Part shown: positions 35,162 through 43,803 of the stretch, piece by piece
Position numbering within the stretch: the first letter of the stretch is position 1
Layout of the letters: every line of letters starts with the position of its first letter
Source: Bradyrhizobium sp. CCBAU 53421
GTDB taxonomy: Bacteria; Pseudomonadota; Alphaproteobacteria; Rhizobiales; Xanthobacteraceae
Direction of reading: 5' to 3'
Length of the DNA stretch: 64,000 nucleotides
NCBI RefSeq assembly: GCF_015291625.1
Contig: NZ_CP030047.1
Span: forward strand, 3,286,001-3,350,000
The notes under the pieces: generated by a model
The model's input: the letters and a program-made list of their open reading frames with translations, nothing else
Database searches by the model: none
What the model was told of the DNA's origin: nothing
Program-made: the position numbers and the translations under genes

Positions 35162-35973
35162 GTTGGCGGTTTTCCGGTGAGGGTTGCCGTTCCGGTCAGC
35201 CGCATGAACGCGGTGTTGACGTCCTGGGCACCGGCGTCCGCGATGACGCGCGACATCGGGCCGTACGCCAGCATCCGGCCTTGGTGCAGCACCACGAGAT
35301 CGTCGCCCGGCATGATCTCGTCGAACAGATGCGTCGCCCAGAGCACGCCGATGCCTTGTTCGGTGACCAGCTGGCGGACATGGTCGAGGATGTCGGCGCG
35401 CGCCTTCACGTCGAGCCCCACGGTGGCCTCGTCGAGCAGCAAGAGCCGCGGTCGGTGCAGCAGCGCGCGGGCGATCTCGAGCCGCCGCATCTGGCCGCCA
35501 GAGAGATCGCGCACCTTGCTGGCGGCGCGGTCGGCAAGCCCGATGCGGCCGAGGACCTCGGCGCTGCGCAGCCGCGCCTCGCGCCGCGAGATGCCGTGCA
35601 GCGCGGCGTGATACAGCAGGTTCTGCGTCAGCGAGAGATCGAGATCGAGCGTGCGCGGCTGGAACACGACGCCCATCAGCCGCAGCGCTTCACCGGGCGT
35701 CCGGCTGATATCGTGACCGAAGATCTTGATCTGGCCGTTCTGGATCCCGAACAGCCGCGTCACCAGCGAGAACAACGTGCTCTTGCCCGCGCCATTCAGG
35801 CCCAGCAATGCGGTGAAGCTCGCGGGCTGAACCGTGAAGTTGACGTCGATCAAGGCGCGCCGCGGACCGTAGCTGTGGCTGACATTGCCGATCGACAGCG
35901 CCGGCTGTACGGCCGCTGCAGGGCCTGCATCCGGCGAGGCCTTATTCGCGATATGGGCGTCGGTTGCGGTCAT
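35158..35973 (-). CDS. PQQ-associated ABC transporter ATPase (PedB/LutE-like)
   Basis: A 271-residue ATPase from ATG 35973: Walker A GLNGAGKST (about residues 57-65), signature LSGGQMRRLEIARAL, Walker B LLLLDEATVGLD and H-loop WATHLFDE. The GLNGAGKST version of Walker A is typical of ABC-2 systems. The first 25 residues are an Ala-rich tail. The start overlaps the beta-propeller stop (ATGA). It powers the permease downstream; direction and substrate are unproven, lanthanide or a lanthanide chelate being favoured. Confidence 0.88.
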   Translation of the reverse strand: MTATDAHIANKASPDAGPAAAVQPALSIGNVSHSYGPRRALIDVNFTVQPASFTALLGLNGAGKSTLFSLVTRLFGIQNGQIKIFGHDISRTPGEALRLMGVVFQPRTLDLDLSLTQNLLYHAALHGISRREARLRSAEVLGRIGLADRAASKVRDLSGGQMRRLEIARALLHRPRLLLLDEATVGLDVKARADILDHVRQLVTEQGIGVLWATHLFDEIMPGDDLVVLHQGRMLAYGPMSRVIADAGAQDVNTAFMRLTGTATLTGKPPT

Positions 35974-36938
35974 GGCTGCGCGATCGTGATCCCCCAGGGC
36001 AGTTCGCCGACCTGAATGGTCTTGATCACCTTCTGGGATGCGACGTCGATCACCGAGACGTCGTTGGAGACGCCATTGGTGACCACCAGGTATTTCTCGT
36101 CGGGGGTGAAATCCATGTGCCAGACCCGCTGGCCGACCAGCAGATATTTGAGCACCTTGTGGGTCGCACCGTCGACGACGGCGACGCGGTTGGCGGGGCC
36201 GAGCGCAATGAATGCGGTCTTGCCGTCCTTGGTCATGCCGATGCCGACGGGCTGGATCGCCTCGTTGCGCAGGCCGGGTATTTCGAAGGTGATCTTGCCG
36301 GTCACCTCGCGCTTGACCGGATCGACGATCGACACCGTGCCGCCGATCTCGGAGGAGACCCACAATTCGGAGCCGTCGCGCTTGAACTGGGCAAAGCGCG
36401 GTCGCGAATCGACCAGCACATTGGCGACGATCTGGCGCGTCGTGGTGTCGATGAAATGCGCCATGTTGGTGGTTTCGGAGGTGTTGATCAGGATCTTGCC
36501 GTCCGGGCTGATCGTCATGCCCTCGGGTTCGACGCCGACCTGGATGTCGCCGAGCCGGGCGCGCTTCTCGAGATCGATCACGGTGACGGTGTTGTCGTTC
36601 TCGTTGGCGACATACATGGTCTTGCCGGCGGCATCCTGGGTGAACAATTCCGGGTCGGGGCCGGAGGGCAGGGTGTCGACGATCTCCTGGGTCTTGGTGT
36701 CGATCACCTGGATCGTGTCGTCGTCGCCGACCGCGACCATCACGAACTTGCCGTCGCGCGAGAACTCGATGCCGCGCGGCCGCTGGCCGACCTTGATGGT
36801 TTTGGTCACCGTCCAGCTGTTGGTGTCGATGACCGTGACGGTGTTGCCCTTCTCGTTGGAGACGTAGGCCACGAAGGCGGACGCCGGTGTCGCGGCAAGC
36901 CAAACGAGCATCCCGGTCAACAGACAGCGGCGCCACAT
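35970..36938 (-). CDS. PQQ-associated YVTN beta-propeller protein (LutD-like)
   Basis: A 322-residue exported seven-bladed propeller. After a signal peptide (ending ATPASA) come repeats of the YVTN type: FVAYVSNEKGNTVTVIDTNS, YVANENDNTVTVIDLE and later LWVSSEIGGTVSIVD. This family accompanies PQQ-dependent catabolism and sits in the lut-type cluster. ATG at 36938 is preferred: GAGGGAG is 9 bp upstream, whereas the ATG at 36947 abuts it. It lies between the binding protein (14-bp gap) and the ATPase (overlap). Confidence 0.85.
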   Translation of the reverse strand: MWRRCLLTGMLVWLAATPASAFVAYVSNEKGNTVTVIDTNSWTVTKTIKVGQRPRGIEFSRDGKFVMVAVGDDDTIQVIDTKTQEIVDTLPSGPDPELFTQDAAGKTMYVANENDNTVTVIDLEKRARLGDIQVGVEPEGMTISPDGKILINTSETTNMAHFIDTTTRQIVANVLVDSRPRFAQFKRDGSELWVSSEIGGTVSIVDPVKREVTGKITFEIPGLRNEAIQPVGIGMTKDGKTAFIALGPANRVAVVDGATHKVLKYLLVGQRVWHMDFTPDEKYLVVTNGVSNDVSVIDVASQKVIKTIQVGELPWGITIAQP

Positions 36939-36952
36939 GCGTTTCATCTCCC

Positions 36953-38134
36953 TCACTGCAGCTTGCACTTCGTTTCAGGCCGGTCAACACCGAGCGTGTC
37001 GAGCTCGGAGACCTGATGCAGGAAACCTTCCTGCGGCGAGACCGAAACGACCATACGACCATCGGCCAGCAGGATCGGCTGGCGGAGCTGCAGATTCCAG
37101 TCTCGCAGGGTCAATCGCGTGCCCTTGAAGGCGGCGATCGAGAAATCCTTGCCCTTGAGGAAGGCGATGACCTTCTTGGGATCCCCCGAATTGGTGCGGG
37201 AGGTGGCTTCCCCGATCATGCGCGCCGCGGTCCAGGCCTGCATGTCGAGCGCCGTCATGCGGCGCATGTTCAGCTTGACGAAGCGGTTCTGGATCTGGAC
37301 TGCGCCCCATTGGTCATGCGCCGCGTCCCAACTGGTCGGCACCAGCCCCGCCGAGCCCGCCACGGGGCGCGGGTCCCAGGTCCGGTAGGGCAGATAGTTC
37401 GCGAACACCTCGCTTTCATCGGCGGCAACCAGCACGTCGTAAGCCGGCGCCTGTTGCGTGAACACCGGCATCTGGCGCTGGATCAGCGTCACGCCGCTAT
37501 CGGTGCGGCGCGCGCCGCCGGTGTCCTCGAAGGTCCGTTCCTGGACGATCTTGGCGCCGAAACGGGTGGCGGCGCGGCGCAGCGCGTCGGCATAGAGCTT
37601 GTCCTGATCATGCGAGCCGGTCACCAGCAGCCAGCGCTTCCACTGCTTCCACACCAGGTACTGTCCGAGCGCATCCGCCAGCATCGAGCGCGTCGGCGCG
37701 ATGTGGATGACATTGGCGCGGCAGTCCTGCTCGCGCAGCCGGTCGTCGATCGCGCCGGCATTCAGCAGCACGGTGCCGCGGTCGCGCAGCGCGTCGGCGA
37801 CCTTGAGCAGGGCGTCGGCGGGCAGGTCGGTGATGATATAGTCGTTGTGGCCGGCGAGATCGGTCGCGACCTTGGCGACATCGTCGCTATCCTTGACCTT
37901 GACCTCGTCGAGCACAAAGCGCTGGTTGAGGAATTTCCCGGTCGTATTGTTGTCCTCGATTGCGAGGCGGGCACCTGCGATGCCGTCATTGTCGGCCGGT
38001 TGCTCGATGAGCGAGAGCGTCGATTTGACGCCGGCATGGCCGAGATAGCCGATATGGATTTCGACGGGATCAGCCGCCAGCGCGCCGGTCGCCACCATGC
38101 TGAGCGCGATCGTGCCGATCAGCCATCGCAACAT
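36953..38134 (-). CDS. PQQ-associated ABC substrate-binding protein (LutC-like)
   Basis: A 393-residue periplasmic protein. The signal peptide ends near GALAADP; the mature part has a type-1 periplasmic-binding (Leu/Ile/Val-like) fold: IHIGYLGHAGVKSTLSLIEQ, GARLAIEDNNTTGKFL, DYIITDLPADALLKVADALR, WLLVTGSHDQDKLYADALRR and the C-terminal WTAARMIGEATSRT. It belongs to the binding-protein family tied to PQQ alcohol dehydrogenase systems. It starts the five-gene operon 38134-33696. The GGAGGAG site before the ATG at 38134 sets the start. Confidence 0.87.
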   Translation of the reverse strand: MLRWLIGTIALSMVATGALAADPVEIHIGYLGHAGVKSTLSLIEQPADNDGIAGARLAIEDNNTTGKFLNQRFVLDEVKVKDSDDVAKVATDLAGHNDYIITDLPADALLKVADALRDRGTVLLNAGAIDDRLREQDCRANVIHIAPTRSMLADALGQYLVWKQWKRWLLVTGSHDQDKLYADALRRAATRFGAKIVQERTFEDTGGARRTDSGVTLIQRQMPVFTQQAPAYDVLVAADESEVFANYLPYRTWDPRPVAGSAGLVPTSWDAAHDQWGAVQIQNRFVKLNMRRMTALDMQAWTAARMIGEATSRTNSGDPKKVIAFLKGKDFSIAAFKGTRLTLRDWNLQLRQPILLADGRMVVSVSPQEGFLHQVSELDTLGVDRPETKCKLQ

Positions 38135-38276
38135 AACTCCTCCCGCAGTCATTGTTCATTCGGCATGGCATTGCGCTTTTCCGACCATGCGTTGACGTGC
38201 AAGATGCCGGAATTGGCCTGGCTTGCAACCCCGCTTTTTGTCGTTGCGAGATTACAAATTCGACGGGTTCACAATC

Positions 38277-38792
38277 ATGAGATCAGTGTTTGCCTTCGTC
38301 ATATCCTTGCTGGTGATGTCTGCGGCGGCGCGCGCCGAACCACCCAAGCTCGCGGTGTTCGACCTCGAGATGATCGACACCAGCTTGCAGGGCGAGGTGA
38401 ACGGGCCGCGCAACGATGAGCAGGCGCGGCTGCTCCGGACCGGCGATCAGGTGCGCAAGGAGCTCGCGGATTCCGGCAAGTTCCAGGTGCTTGACACCGC
38501 GCCCGTCAATGCTGCGGCGCACGGCAGCAATCTGCAGGCCTGCGGCGGATGTGACGTGAAGCTGGCCGGCGAGCTCGGCGCCGATCTTGCGATGACCGGC
38601 GTGGTGCAGAAGGTCTCCAACCTGATCCTCAACATCAATCTCTATCTGCGCGACGTGCATACCGGGCAGTTAGTGGCAGCGGCGAGCGCCGACATGCGCG
38701 GCAACACCGACGAATCCTGGTCGCGCGCTACCGATTACCTCGTGCGCAACCGCCTGCTCGCGCCGAATTACGGCGCGCCGCAGGCACGATGA
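38277..38792 (+). CDS. Secreted DUF2380-like protein
   Basis: A 171-residue exported protein (signal peptide ending AAARAEP). It has an ABC-ATPase-independent periplasmic fold with KLAVFDLEMIDTSLQGEVNG, LADSGKFQVLDTAPVNAAA, a paired QACGGCDV motif and ADLAMTGVVQKVSNLILNIN. DUF2380-type proteins recur in PQQ neighbourhoods. It is divergent from the lut-like operon and shares a 142-bp intergenic region with it. Function unknown. Confidence 0.7.
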   Translation: MRSVFAFVISLLVMSAAARAEPPKLAVFDLEMIDTSLQGEVNGPRNDEQARLLRTGDQVRKELADSGKFQVLDTAPVNAAAHGSNLQACGGCDVKLAGELGADLAMTGVVQKVSNLILNINLYLRDVHTGQLVAAASADMRGNTDESWSRATDYLVRNRLLAPNYGAPQAR

Positions 38793-38942
38793 GCGACGGG
38801 TGCTTGGGCGATTTCTGGATATTAGAAGAGTGCGCCTGAGTTGCCCGACGTGTCAAGTCGTCTGGTCGAACGCCGCCGCCGGCTACTTTGCATGGGGTTG
38901 TTTTCGACATTTTGGTGTCGCGCCGCTTTGGCGCGGGAAGTA

Positions 38943-39788
38943 TCACGCCTTCAGCCGCGCGGCGTGCCAGCGCAGGTGATCGGCCATGAAGGTCGAGATG
39001 AAGTAATAGCTGTGGTCGTAGCCGGGTTGACGTCGCAAGGTGAGGGGAATGTTGGCCTTCTCGCAGGCTGCCTTCAACAGTTCGGGTCGCAGCTGCTCGG
39101 TGAGGAAGCCGTCGGCGTCACCGTAGTCGACCAGCAGGTCGGAGAAGCGCGCGCCGTCCTCGATCAGCGCCACCGCGTCGTGCTTGCGCCAAGCCTGCTT
39201 GTTGCTGCCGAGATAGCCGCCGAGCGCCTTGTTGCCCCACGGCACCTGCGACGGCGCCACGATTGGCGCAAACGCGCTCGCCGCGCGATAGCGATCGGGG
39301 TAGCGCAGCGCCACCGTCAGCGCGCCGTGGCCGCCCATGGAATGACCGAGAATCGATTGCCGCGCCGGATCGACCGGGAATTGCTCGGTGATCAGCTTCG
39401 GCAATTCCTCGGTGACATAGCTCCACATCCGGTAATTGGTCGCGAACGGCTGCTCCGTCGCATCGACATAGAAGCCGGCGCCGAGGCCAAAATCGTAAGA
39501 ATTGGCGGGATCACCCGGGACGCCTTCGCCGCGCGGGCTGGTGTCGGGCGCGACGAAGATCAGGCCGAGCTCGGCGCAGGCCTGCCGGAATTCGCCCTTC
39601 TCGGTGACGTTGGCGTGCGTGCAGGTCAGGCCCGACAGATAGGTGACGACAGGCAGCTTGGCGCCGGCCGCATGGTCGGGGACGAACACCGAGAAGGTCA
39701 TGTCGGTCTTGGTCTCGCGGCTCGGATGCCGGTAGACGCCTTGCGTGCCGCCATGCGACTTGTTCTGGGAAACCGTCTGCATTGCCAT
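38943..39788 (-). CDS. fghA: S-formylglutathione hydrolase
   Basis: A 281-residue alpha/beta-hydrolase of the esterase D family that splits S-formylglutathione into formate and glutathione, the last step of glutathione-linked formaldehyde oxidation. The nucleophile S150 sits in GHSMGGHG; the oxyanion-hole region is YLSGLTCTHAN (about 50-60), and acid/base candidates are D223 or D225 and H258 in GYDHSYYF. Length and motifs match the family fully. It is next to the two-component regulator genes, 6.5 kb before the dehydrogenase that supplies its substrate. Confidence 0.95.
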   Translation of the reverse strand: MAMQTVSQNKSHGGTQGVYRHPSRETKTDMTFSVFVPDHAAGAKLPVVTYLSGLTCTHANVTEKGEFRQACAELGLIFVAPDTSPRGEGVPGDPANSYDFGLGAGFYVDATEQPFATNYRMWSYVTEELPKLITEQFPVDPARQSILGHSMGGHGALTVALRYPDRYRAASAFAPIVAPSQVPWGNKALGGYLGSNKQAWRKHDAVALIEDGARFSDLLVDYGDADGFLTEQLRPELLKAACEKANIPLTLRRQPGYDHSYYFISTFMADHLRWHAARLKA

Positions 39789-39812
39789 CTTCCTTTGTGT
39801 TGGAGTGCTGCG

Positions 39813-40433
39813 TCAGGCGACGCCACTCTCGATCGCGAGGCGCACCAGCTCTGCCGAAGTGCGCACGCCAAGCTTCTGGCGCATGATCGATGACGTGTTC
39901 GCGACCGTCTTGTATGACGAATGCACCAGCCAGGCGATCTCCGACAGGCTCTTGCCGGAACTGAGCAGGCGCAGGATTTCCATCTCGCGCGAGGTGAGCT
40001 TGGAGAGCGGGTTTTGCGCAAAGCCCGGCCGCGCAAAGGCGACGTTGCGTGCGATCGCCGGCGGCAGGTAGACGCCGCCATTGCCGACCTCGCGCACCGC
40101 CTCCACCAGATCGTTGGGATCGCCGGTCTTCGAGACGTAGCCCTTGGCGCCGATGTCGATGGCGCGGGCGGCGAACACCGGGTCGTCGTTCATGCTGAAC
40201 ATGATGAGGCGCGCCGATGCATCGCGCGTCAGGATACGGCGGGCCAGCTCGAAGCCGGAGACGGTCGGCAGGTTGATGTCGATCACGCAGAGATCGGGCT
40301 TCTCCGCGACGAACGCCCGTTCGCCACTTTCGGCATCCGCAGCTTCGAGAAGGATGATCTCGGGATCGTCGGCGAACACGGTGCGACAACCGGAGGCAAC
40401 GATGGGATGATCATCAACGATCAGAATGCGCAT
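39813..40433 (-). CDS. NarL/FixJ-type response regulator (FlhR-like)
   Basis: A 206-residue response regulator. The receiver domain has the acidic pair DD (residues 7-8), phospho-acceptor D52 in CVIDINLPTVSG and the conserved Lys in GYVSKTGD. The C-terminal LuxR-type DNA-binding domain is LTSREMEILRLLSSGKSLSE with SYKTVANTSSIMRQKLGV. ATG at 40433 is chosen; longer frames have no homology. It is divergent from its presumed kinase and 24 bp upstream of fghA, as with FlhRS of Paracoccus, which controls formaldehyde oxidation. Confidence 0.9.
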   Translation of the reverse strand: MRILIVDDHPIVASGCRTVFADDPEIILLEAADAESGERAFVAEKPDLCVIDINLPTVSGFELARRILTRDASARLIMFSMNDDPVFAARAIDIGAKGYVSKTGDPNDLVEAVREVGNGGVYLPPAIARNVAFARPGFAQNPLSKLTSREMEILRLLSSGKSLSEIAWLVHSSYKTVANTSSIMRQKLGVRTSAELVRLAIESGVA

Positions 40434-40614
40434 GGCGTCGTTCCGGCGACCTGCTTCGACGAACTCATCGTCACATCGATTTGCACGAAGAACACCTCGG
40501 TTCCGACCGGCTGTGCACCCCGCACGGGATTGCGATAGGGTGCGATTAGATAGCCGGGCAAATTTGGCTGTCAACGATCCTCTCGGAGGAGGGGTCTCGG
40601 TCGGGGGCGACGTC

Positions 40615-41979
40615 ATGTGGCAAAAGCTATCCTTGCGCGCACGGATCAACCTGCTGCTGGCGCTGATACTGGCGCTCGGGTTGGGCATCAATATTGCGCG
40701 CCTTGCGCTGGAAGCTGGGCCGCGCGTTCAGGCCGAGGACCAGAGCGTGATCCGGCTGGCGCGCGAGTTCGTTGCGACGATCGTGGCCGGTCTCGACGAG
40801 GCGCCGGACCCGGATGCGCGGCTCGACCAGATCGTCCAGGATCTGAGCCGGCTGCGTCATGTCAGCATCACGCGGCAGGATGACGCGACCGCAAAATCCG
40901 CCGAGCGCCCCGATGAGGGCGGCGATCAGCGCGCCCCGCCGGAGTGGTTCGTGGCACTGGTTCATCCCGAGCAGACCTCGGTGCGCGTGCCGATCTCGGT
41001 TCACGGCAAGCCGCAATCGCTCGTCATCACCTCGCATCCCGACGACGAAATCGCCGAGATCTGGGATGGCATCGTCACCCAACTCGAGATCGGCTCGGCG
41101 ATCGCGGTGGCGCTGCTGCTGGTGACGATGCTGGTGGTCGGCCGCGCGCTTGCGCCGCTGGAAGCGCTGTCGCAGGCCATGACGAGTATCGAGGATGGGG
41201 ATTACGACGCACGCGTCGCGCCCGGTGGATCGCCCGAATTGGCTGCAATCTGTGCCAAACTGAACCATTTGGCGGCGACCCTTGGCGAAGCCGTGGACAG
41301 CAAGCGGCAGCTCGCCGAGCGTGCGGTCTCGCTGCAGGATTCCGAACGCAAGGAGATCGCACGCGAATTGCACGATGAGTTCGGGCCCTATCTGTTCGCG
41401 CTGCGCGCGCATGCCGGCGCGCTGACCCGGCTGTCGGAGGTCGAAAGGCCGGATCCTGCTGCGCTACGCAAGCACGGCAATGCCATCCTCGAGCAGGTCA
41501 ACGCGCTTCAGCAGTTCACTCGCCGCATCCTGGAACGGTTGCGGCCGGTGGGATTGGCCGAGCTCGGGCTTACCGAAGCACTCGGCGCGCTGGTGCGGAT
41601 GTGGAGCGAGACGCACCCGGAGGTGGAGATCGAGAGCAGCATATCGCCTGATCTTGGCGAGACCGGCGAGATGGCCGATCTGACGATCTATCGCATCGTC
41701 CAGGAAGCGCTCACCAATGTGTTCCGCCACGCCGGCGCAACCGCGGTCGATATCACGATCGAACCCGCGGAGCGGCAAACCAGCGTGCGCGGCAGCCGCG
41801 GCTGCGCGCTGGTGCGGGTCCGCGACAACGGCCGCGGCCTGCTCAGGGATCACCGGCTTGGCCGCGGTTTGACCGGCATGCAGGAGCGAATCCTCGCGCT
41901 CGGAGGCACGCTCAGCATCAATTCCACCGATGATGGCGTGACGGTCGAGGCGCTGGTGCCAAAGGCCGCACGCGCCTAG
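40615..41979 (+). CDS. HisKA_3-type sensor histidine kinase (FlhS-like)
   Basis: A 454-residue membrane kinase. Two transmembrane helices (about residues 11-32 and 157-178) flank a periplasmic sensor of about 125 residues. A HAMP linker follows, then the phospho-acceptor box ERKEIARELHDEFGP with H253, and a HATPase_c domain (IYRIVQEALTNVFRHAGA, VRDNGRGLL). HisKA_3 kinases pair with NarL-type regulators, which matches the gene at 39813. The 181-bp gap between them would hold both promoters. The signal is unknown: formaldehyde, methanol or metal. Confidence 0.9.
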   Translation: MWQKLSLRARINLLLALILALGLGINIARLALEAGPRVQAEDQSVIRLAREFVATIVAGLDEAPDPDARLDQIVQDLSRLRHVSITRQDDATAKSAERPDEGGDQRAPPEWFVALVHPEQTSVRVPISVHGKPQSLVITSHPDDEIAEIWDGIVTQLEIGSAIAVALLLVTMLVVGRALAPLEALSQAMTSIEDGDYDARVAPGGSPELAAICAKLNHLAATLGEAVDSKRQLAERAVSLQDSERKEIARELHDEFGPYLFALRAHAGALTRLSEVERPDPAALRKHGNAILEQVNALQQFTRRILERLRPVGLAELGLTEALGALVRMWSETHPEVEIESSISPDLGETGEMADLTIYRIVQEALTNVFRHAGATAVDITIEPAERQTSVRGSRGCALVRVRDNGRGLLRDHRLGRGLTGMQERILALGGTLSINSTDDGVTVEALVPKAARA

Positions 41980-42377
41980 CTCGACCGCGGCCAGTACGCG
42001 AGGACGGCCCATGCCAGCGCGAGCGCGCCGGCGATCCAGAGCACGATGATGGCGATCATTCCCGCTCGACTGGTCGGGCGCTGCAATACGGCACCGGCAT
42101 TGGCACGGCACTCTGCCATCACCTCGTCGGGAACCAGCGAGATCGCAAGCCAGATGCCGAGCGGCAGCAGGATTAGATCGTCGAGATAGCCGATGACCGG
42201 GATGAAATCCGGAATCAGGTCGATGGGTGACAGCGCATAGGCCGCGATGGCGATGGCGAGGGCCTTTGCATACCACGGTACGCGCGGATCACGCGCCGCG
42301 AGATACAGCGCAACACTGTCGCGCTTGAGGTTGCGCGCCCAGCTTTTGATCGAGGAAAGCCTGATGGCGGAGAGCAT
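41976..42377 (-). CDS. DUF1232 (YkvA-like) small membrane protein
   Basis: A 133-residue protein with a DUF1232 domain: DPRVPWYAKALAIAIAAYAL and the signature SPIDLIPDFIPVIGYLDDLI, then a C-terminal hydrophobic segment AIIVLWIAGALALAWAVLAY. Function unknown; members are cell-envelope proteins. The stop overlaps the kinase stop tail to tail in the bases CTAG. ATG at 42377 is preferred; 42398 is an alternative. Confidence 0.75.
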   Translation of the reverse strand: MLSAIRLSSIKSWARNLKRDSVALYLAARDPRVPWYAKALAIAIAAYALSPIDLIPDFIPVIGYLDDLILLPLGIWLAISLVPDEVMAECRANAGAVLQRPTSRAGMIAIIVLWIAGALALAWAVLAYWPRSS

Positions 42378-42407
42378 GGCGTGATGCCTGCACGCCAAGC
42401 GGAAGCG

Positions 42408-43382
42408 CTATTCCAGTACTACATCGACCGGCATGCCGCCGTGCAGGCCCTTGTGCACGGAGGAGGGCGCGATGCCAAAATACTTCCGGAATACGCGGCT
42501 GAAATGCGATGAGCTCGAGAAGCCCCAAGAGAACGCGACGTCGGTGATGGTCTTGCCGTTCTGGGATTCCAGCTCCTGCCGGCAATTCTGCAGCCGGGCT
42601 TTCCAGATGTAGTCGCTGACCGTCATGCCGCGATCGCTGAACAGCATGTGCAGATAGCGCTTCGAGCAGCCGAGAGCCGCGGAAATGCGGTCGATGCAGA
42701 GGTCGGGATCGCGCAGATGCTCGCGGATGAAGCCCTGGGCCCGCACATAGGTTGCCTCGGCGCTGCCGCGGTCGAACATAGCGCCGGTCTCGCGCAGCGG
42801 CAGCAGCAGCAGATCGATCAGCGCATCGGCCACGCCGACGGCGTTGACCGGGGTCAGCGTCGGCGCCTCGCCGAACGCGGCATGCACGAAATCATAGGCG
42901 ATGCGGCCGGTGCCGTTGCGCGCCGAGAGCTTGCATGGCGCCATCTTGGAGAGCTGGAAGCCGCGCTCCTTGAGCAGGTCCTTCGGGACGATGACGACCT
43001 CGTGACGTGTCAGGGACGGGCTGATGATCGTGTGCGGACACGACACATCATAGGCGAAGCAGTCGCCCGGCATGATGTCGAAGTGCAGACCATCCTGCTC
43101 GAAATGCGAGACGCCGTGAGTCTGGAAGACGATCTTGATGTAGGGGTGCTCGCTCAGCTTGATGCGCGAGATGGTGTGCGCGATGCGGTGCTGGCTTGCC
43201 TCGATCTGGCACAGCTTCAATCGCGATACTGTTGTGAAATTGATCCGGCCCTCGAGCGAGGATCCCTCCAGCGCATCGACGTCGAACTGACCGCAGAGGT
43301 CAGTGAGCGCATCCGACCAGCGCTGGATCTGCCGCTTGGGCGTCAATCCGTTCGTGCTGAGTGAATGGACTGTATCGGACAT
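42408..43382 (-). CDS. AraC-family transcriptional regulator divergent from xoxF
   Basis: A 324-residue regulator. The N-terminal ligand-binding region resembles AraC_binding_2 (FTTVSRLKLCQIEASQHRIA, LHFDIMPGDCFAYD). The C-terminal AraC HTH domain covers about residues 225-320, with LCIDRISAALGCSKRYLHML and ITDVAFSWGFSSSSHFSRVF. ATG at 43382 follows GGAAAG; a TTG start at 43409 would add nine residues. It is divergent from xoxF across 421 bp containing a pair of direct repeats, which makes it the prime candidate for the regulator of xoxF. Confidence 0.88.
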   Translation of the reverse strand: MSDTVHSLSTNGLTPKRQIQRWSDALTDLCGQFDVDALEGSSLEGRINFTTVSRLKLCQIEASQHRIAHTISRIKLSEHPYIKIVFQTHGVSHFEQDGLHFDIMPGDCFAYDVSCPHTIISPSLTRHEVVIVPKDLLKERGFQLSKMAPCKLSARNGTGRIAYDFVHAAFGEAPTLTPVNAVGVADALIDLLLLPLRETGAMFDRGSAEATYVRAQGFIREHLRDPDLCIDRISAALGCSKRYLHMLFSDRGMTVSDYIWKARLQNCRQELESQNGKTITDVAFSWGFSSSSHFSRVFRKYFGIAPSSVHKGLHGGMPVDVVLE

Positions 43383-43571
43383 CTTTCCAGCCACCGATTC
43401 GATCCCCAACGTGACTGCTCACCGAGCTGAAATCTGGCCCGGGATGATGCGCCTTCTCCCTGATTCTGAACAGCTTAGGGAGGCGGCGGGATTTCTTCCC
43501 GGTTAATGTCGGGTGATCCTCCGACTTAGTTTTGGGCGCGTCAAGCGCAACCTTGGGCCGGTTCTATCCGA

Positions 43572-43584
43572 CGCTGGATCAGCG
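43572..43584. promoter_or_regulatory. Short inverted repeat in araC-xoxF intergenic region
   Basis: CGCTG-GAT-CAGCG forms a perfect five-base dyad midway between the araC-type gene and xoxF, about 90 bp before the direct repeats. It could be an operator, but a dyad this short may also be chance. Confidence 0.3.
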
Positions 43585-43661
43585 CTGAAGACGTTTGATG
43601 CCCTGCAACATGAAGCAGCCTTTCCCGCCAATTCGCGATCCGACCGCAAAAATCTGACAAT

Positions 43662-43700
43662 GCTTCGCTTCTGAGCAAACGGCGCTTCGCTGCTGGGCAA
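43662..43700. promoter_or_regulatory. Tandem direct repeats upstream of xoxF, candidate AraC-type binding site
   Basis: GCTTCGCTTCTGAGCAA (43662-43678) and GCTTCGCTGCTGGGCAA (43684-43700) agree at 15 of 17 positions and are offset by 22 bp, about two helical turns. Two direct half-sites at this pitch are the classical target of dimeric AraC-family activators. The pair lies 103 bp before the xoxF ATG, leaving room for a promoter in between, and the same sequence appears upstream of pqqA. The function is not shown directly. Confidence 0.6.
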
Positions 43701-43803
43701 GTCAGCGGGATTCGATCGGACTACCACTGGGGTACCAAAATGGAAGAAGTGGGGCCGTTTCGGCGGAAACCCTTGAGCTCTTGAACCTGGGAGGAAATCC
43801 ACG

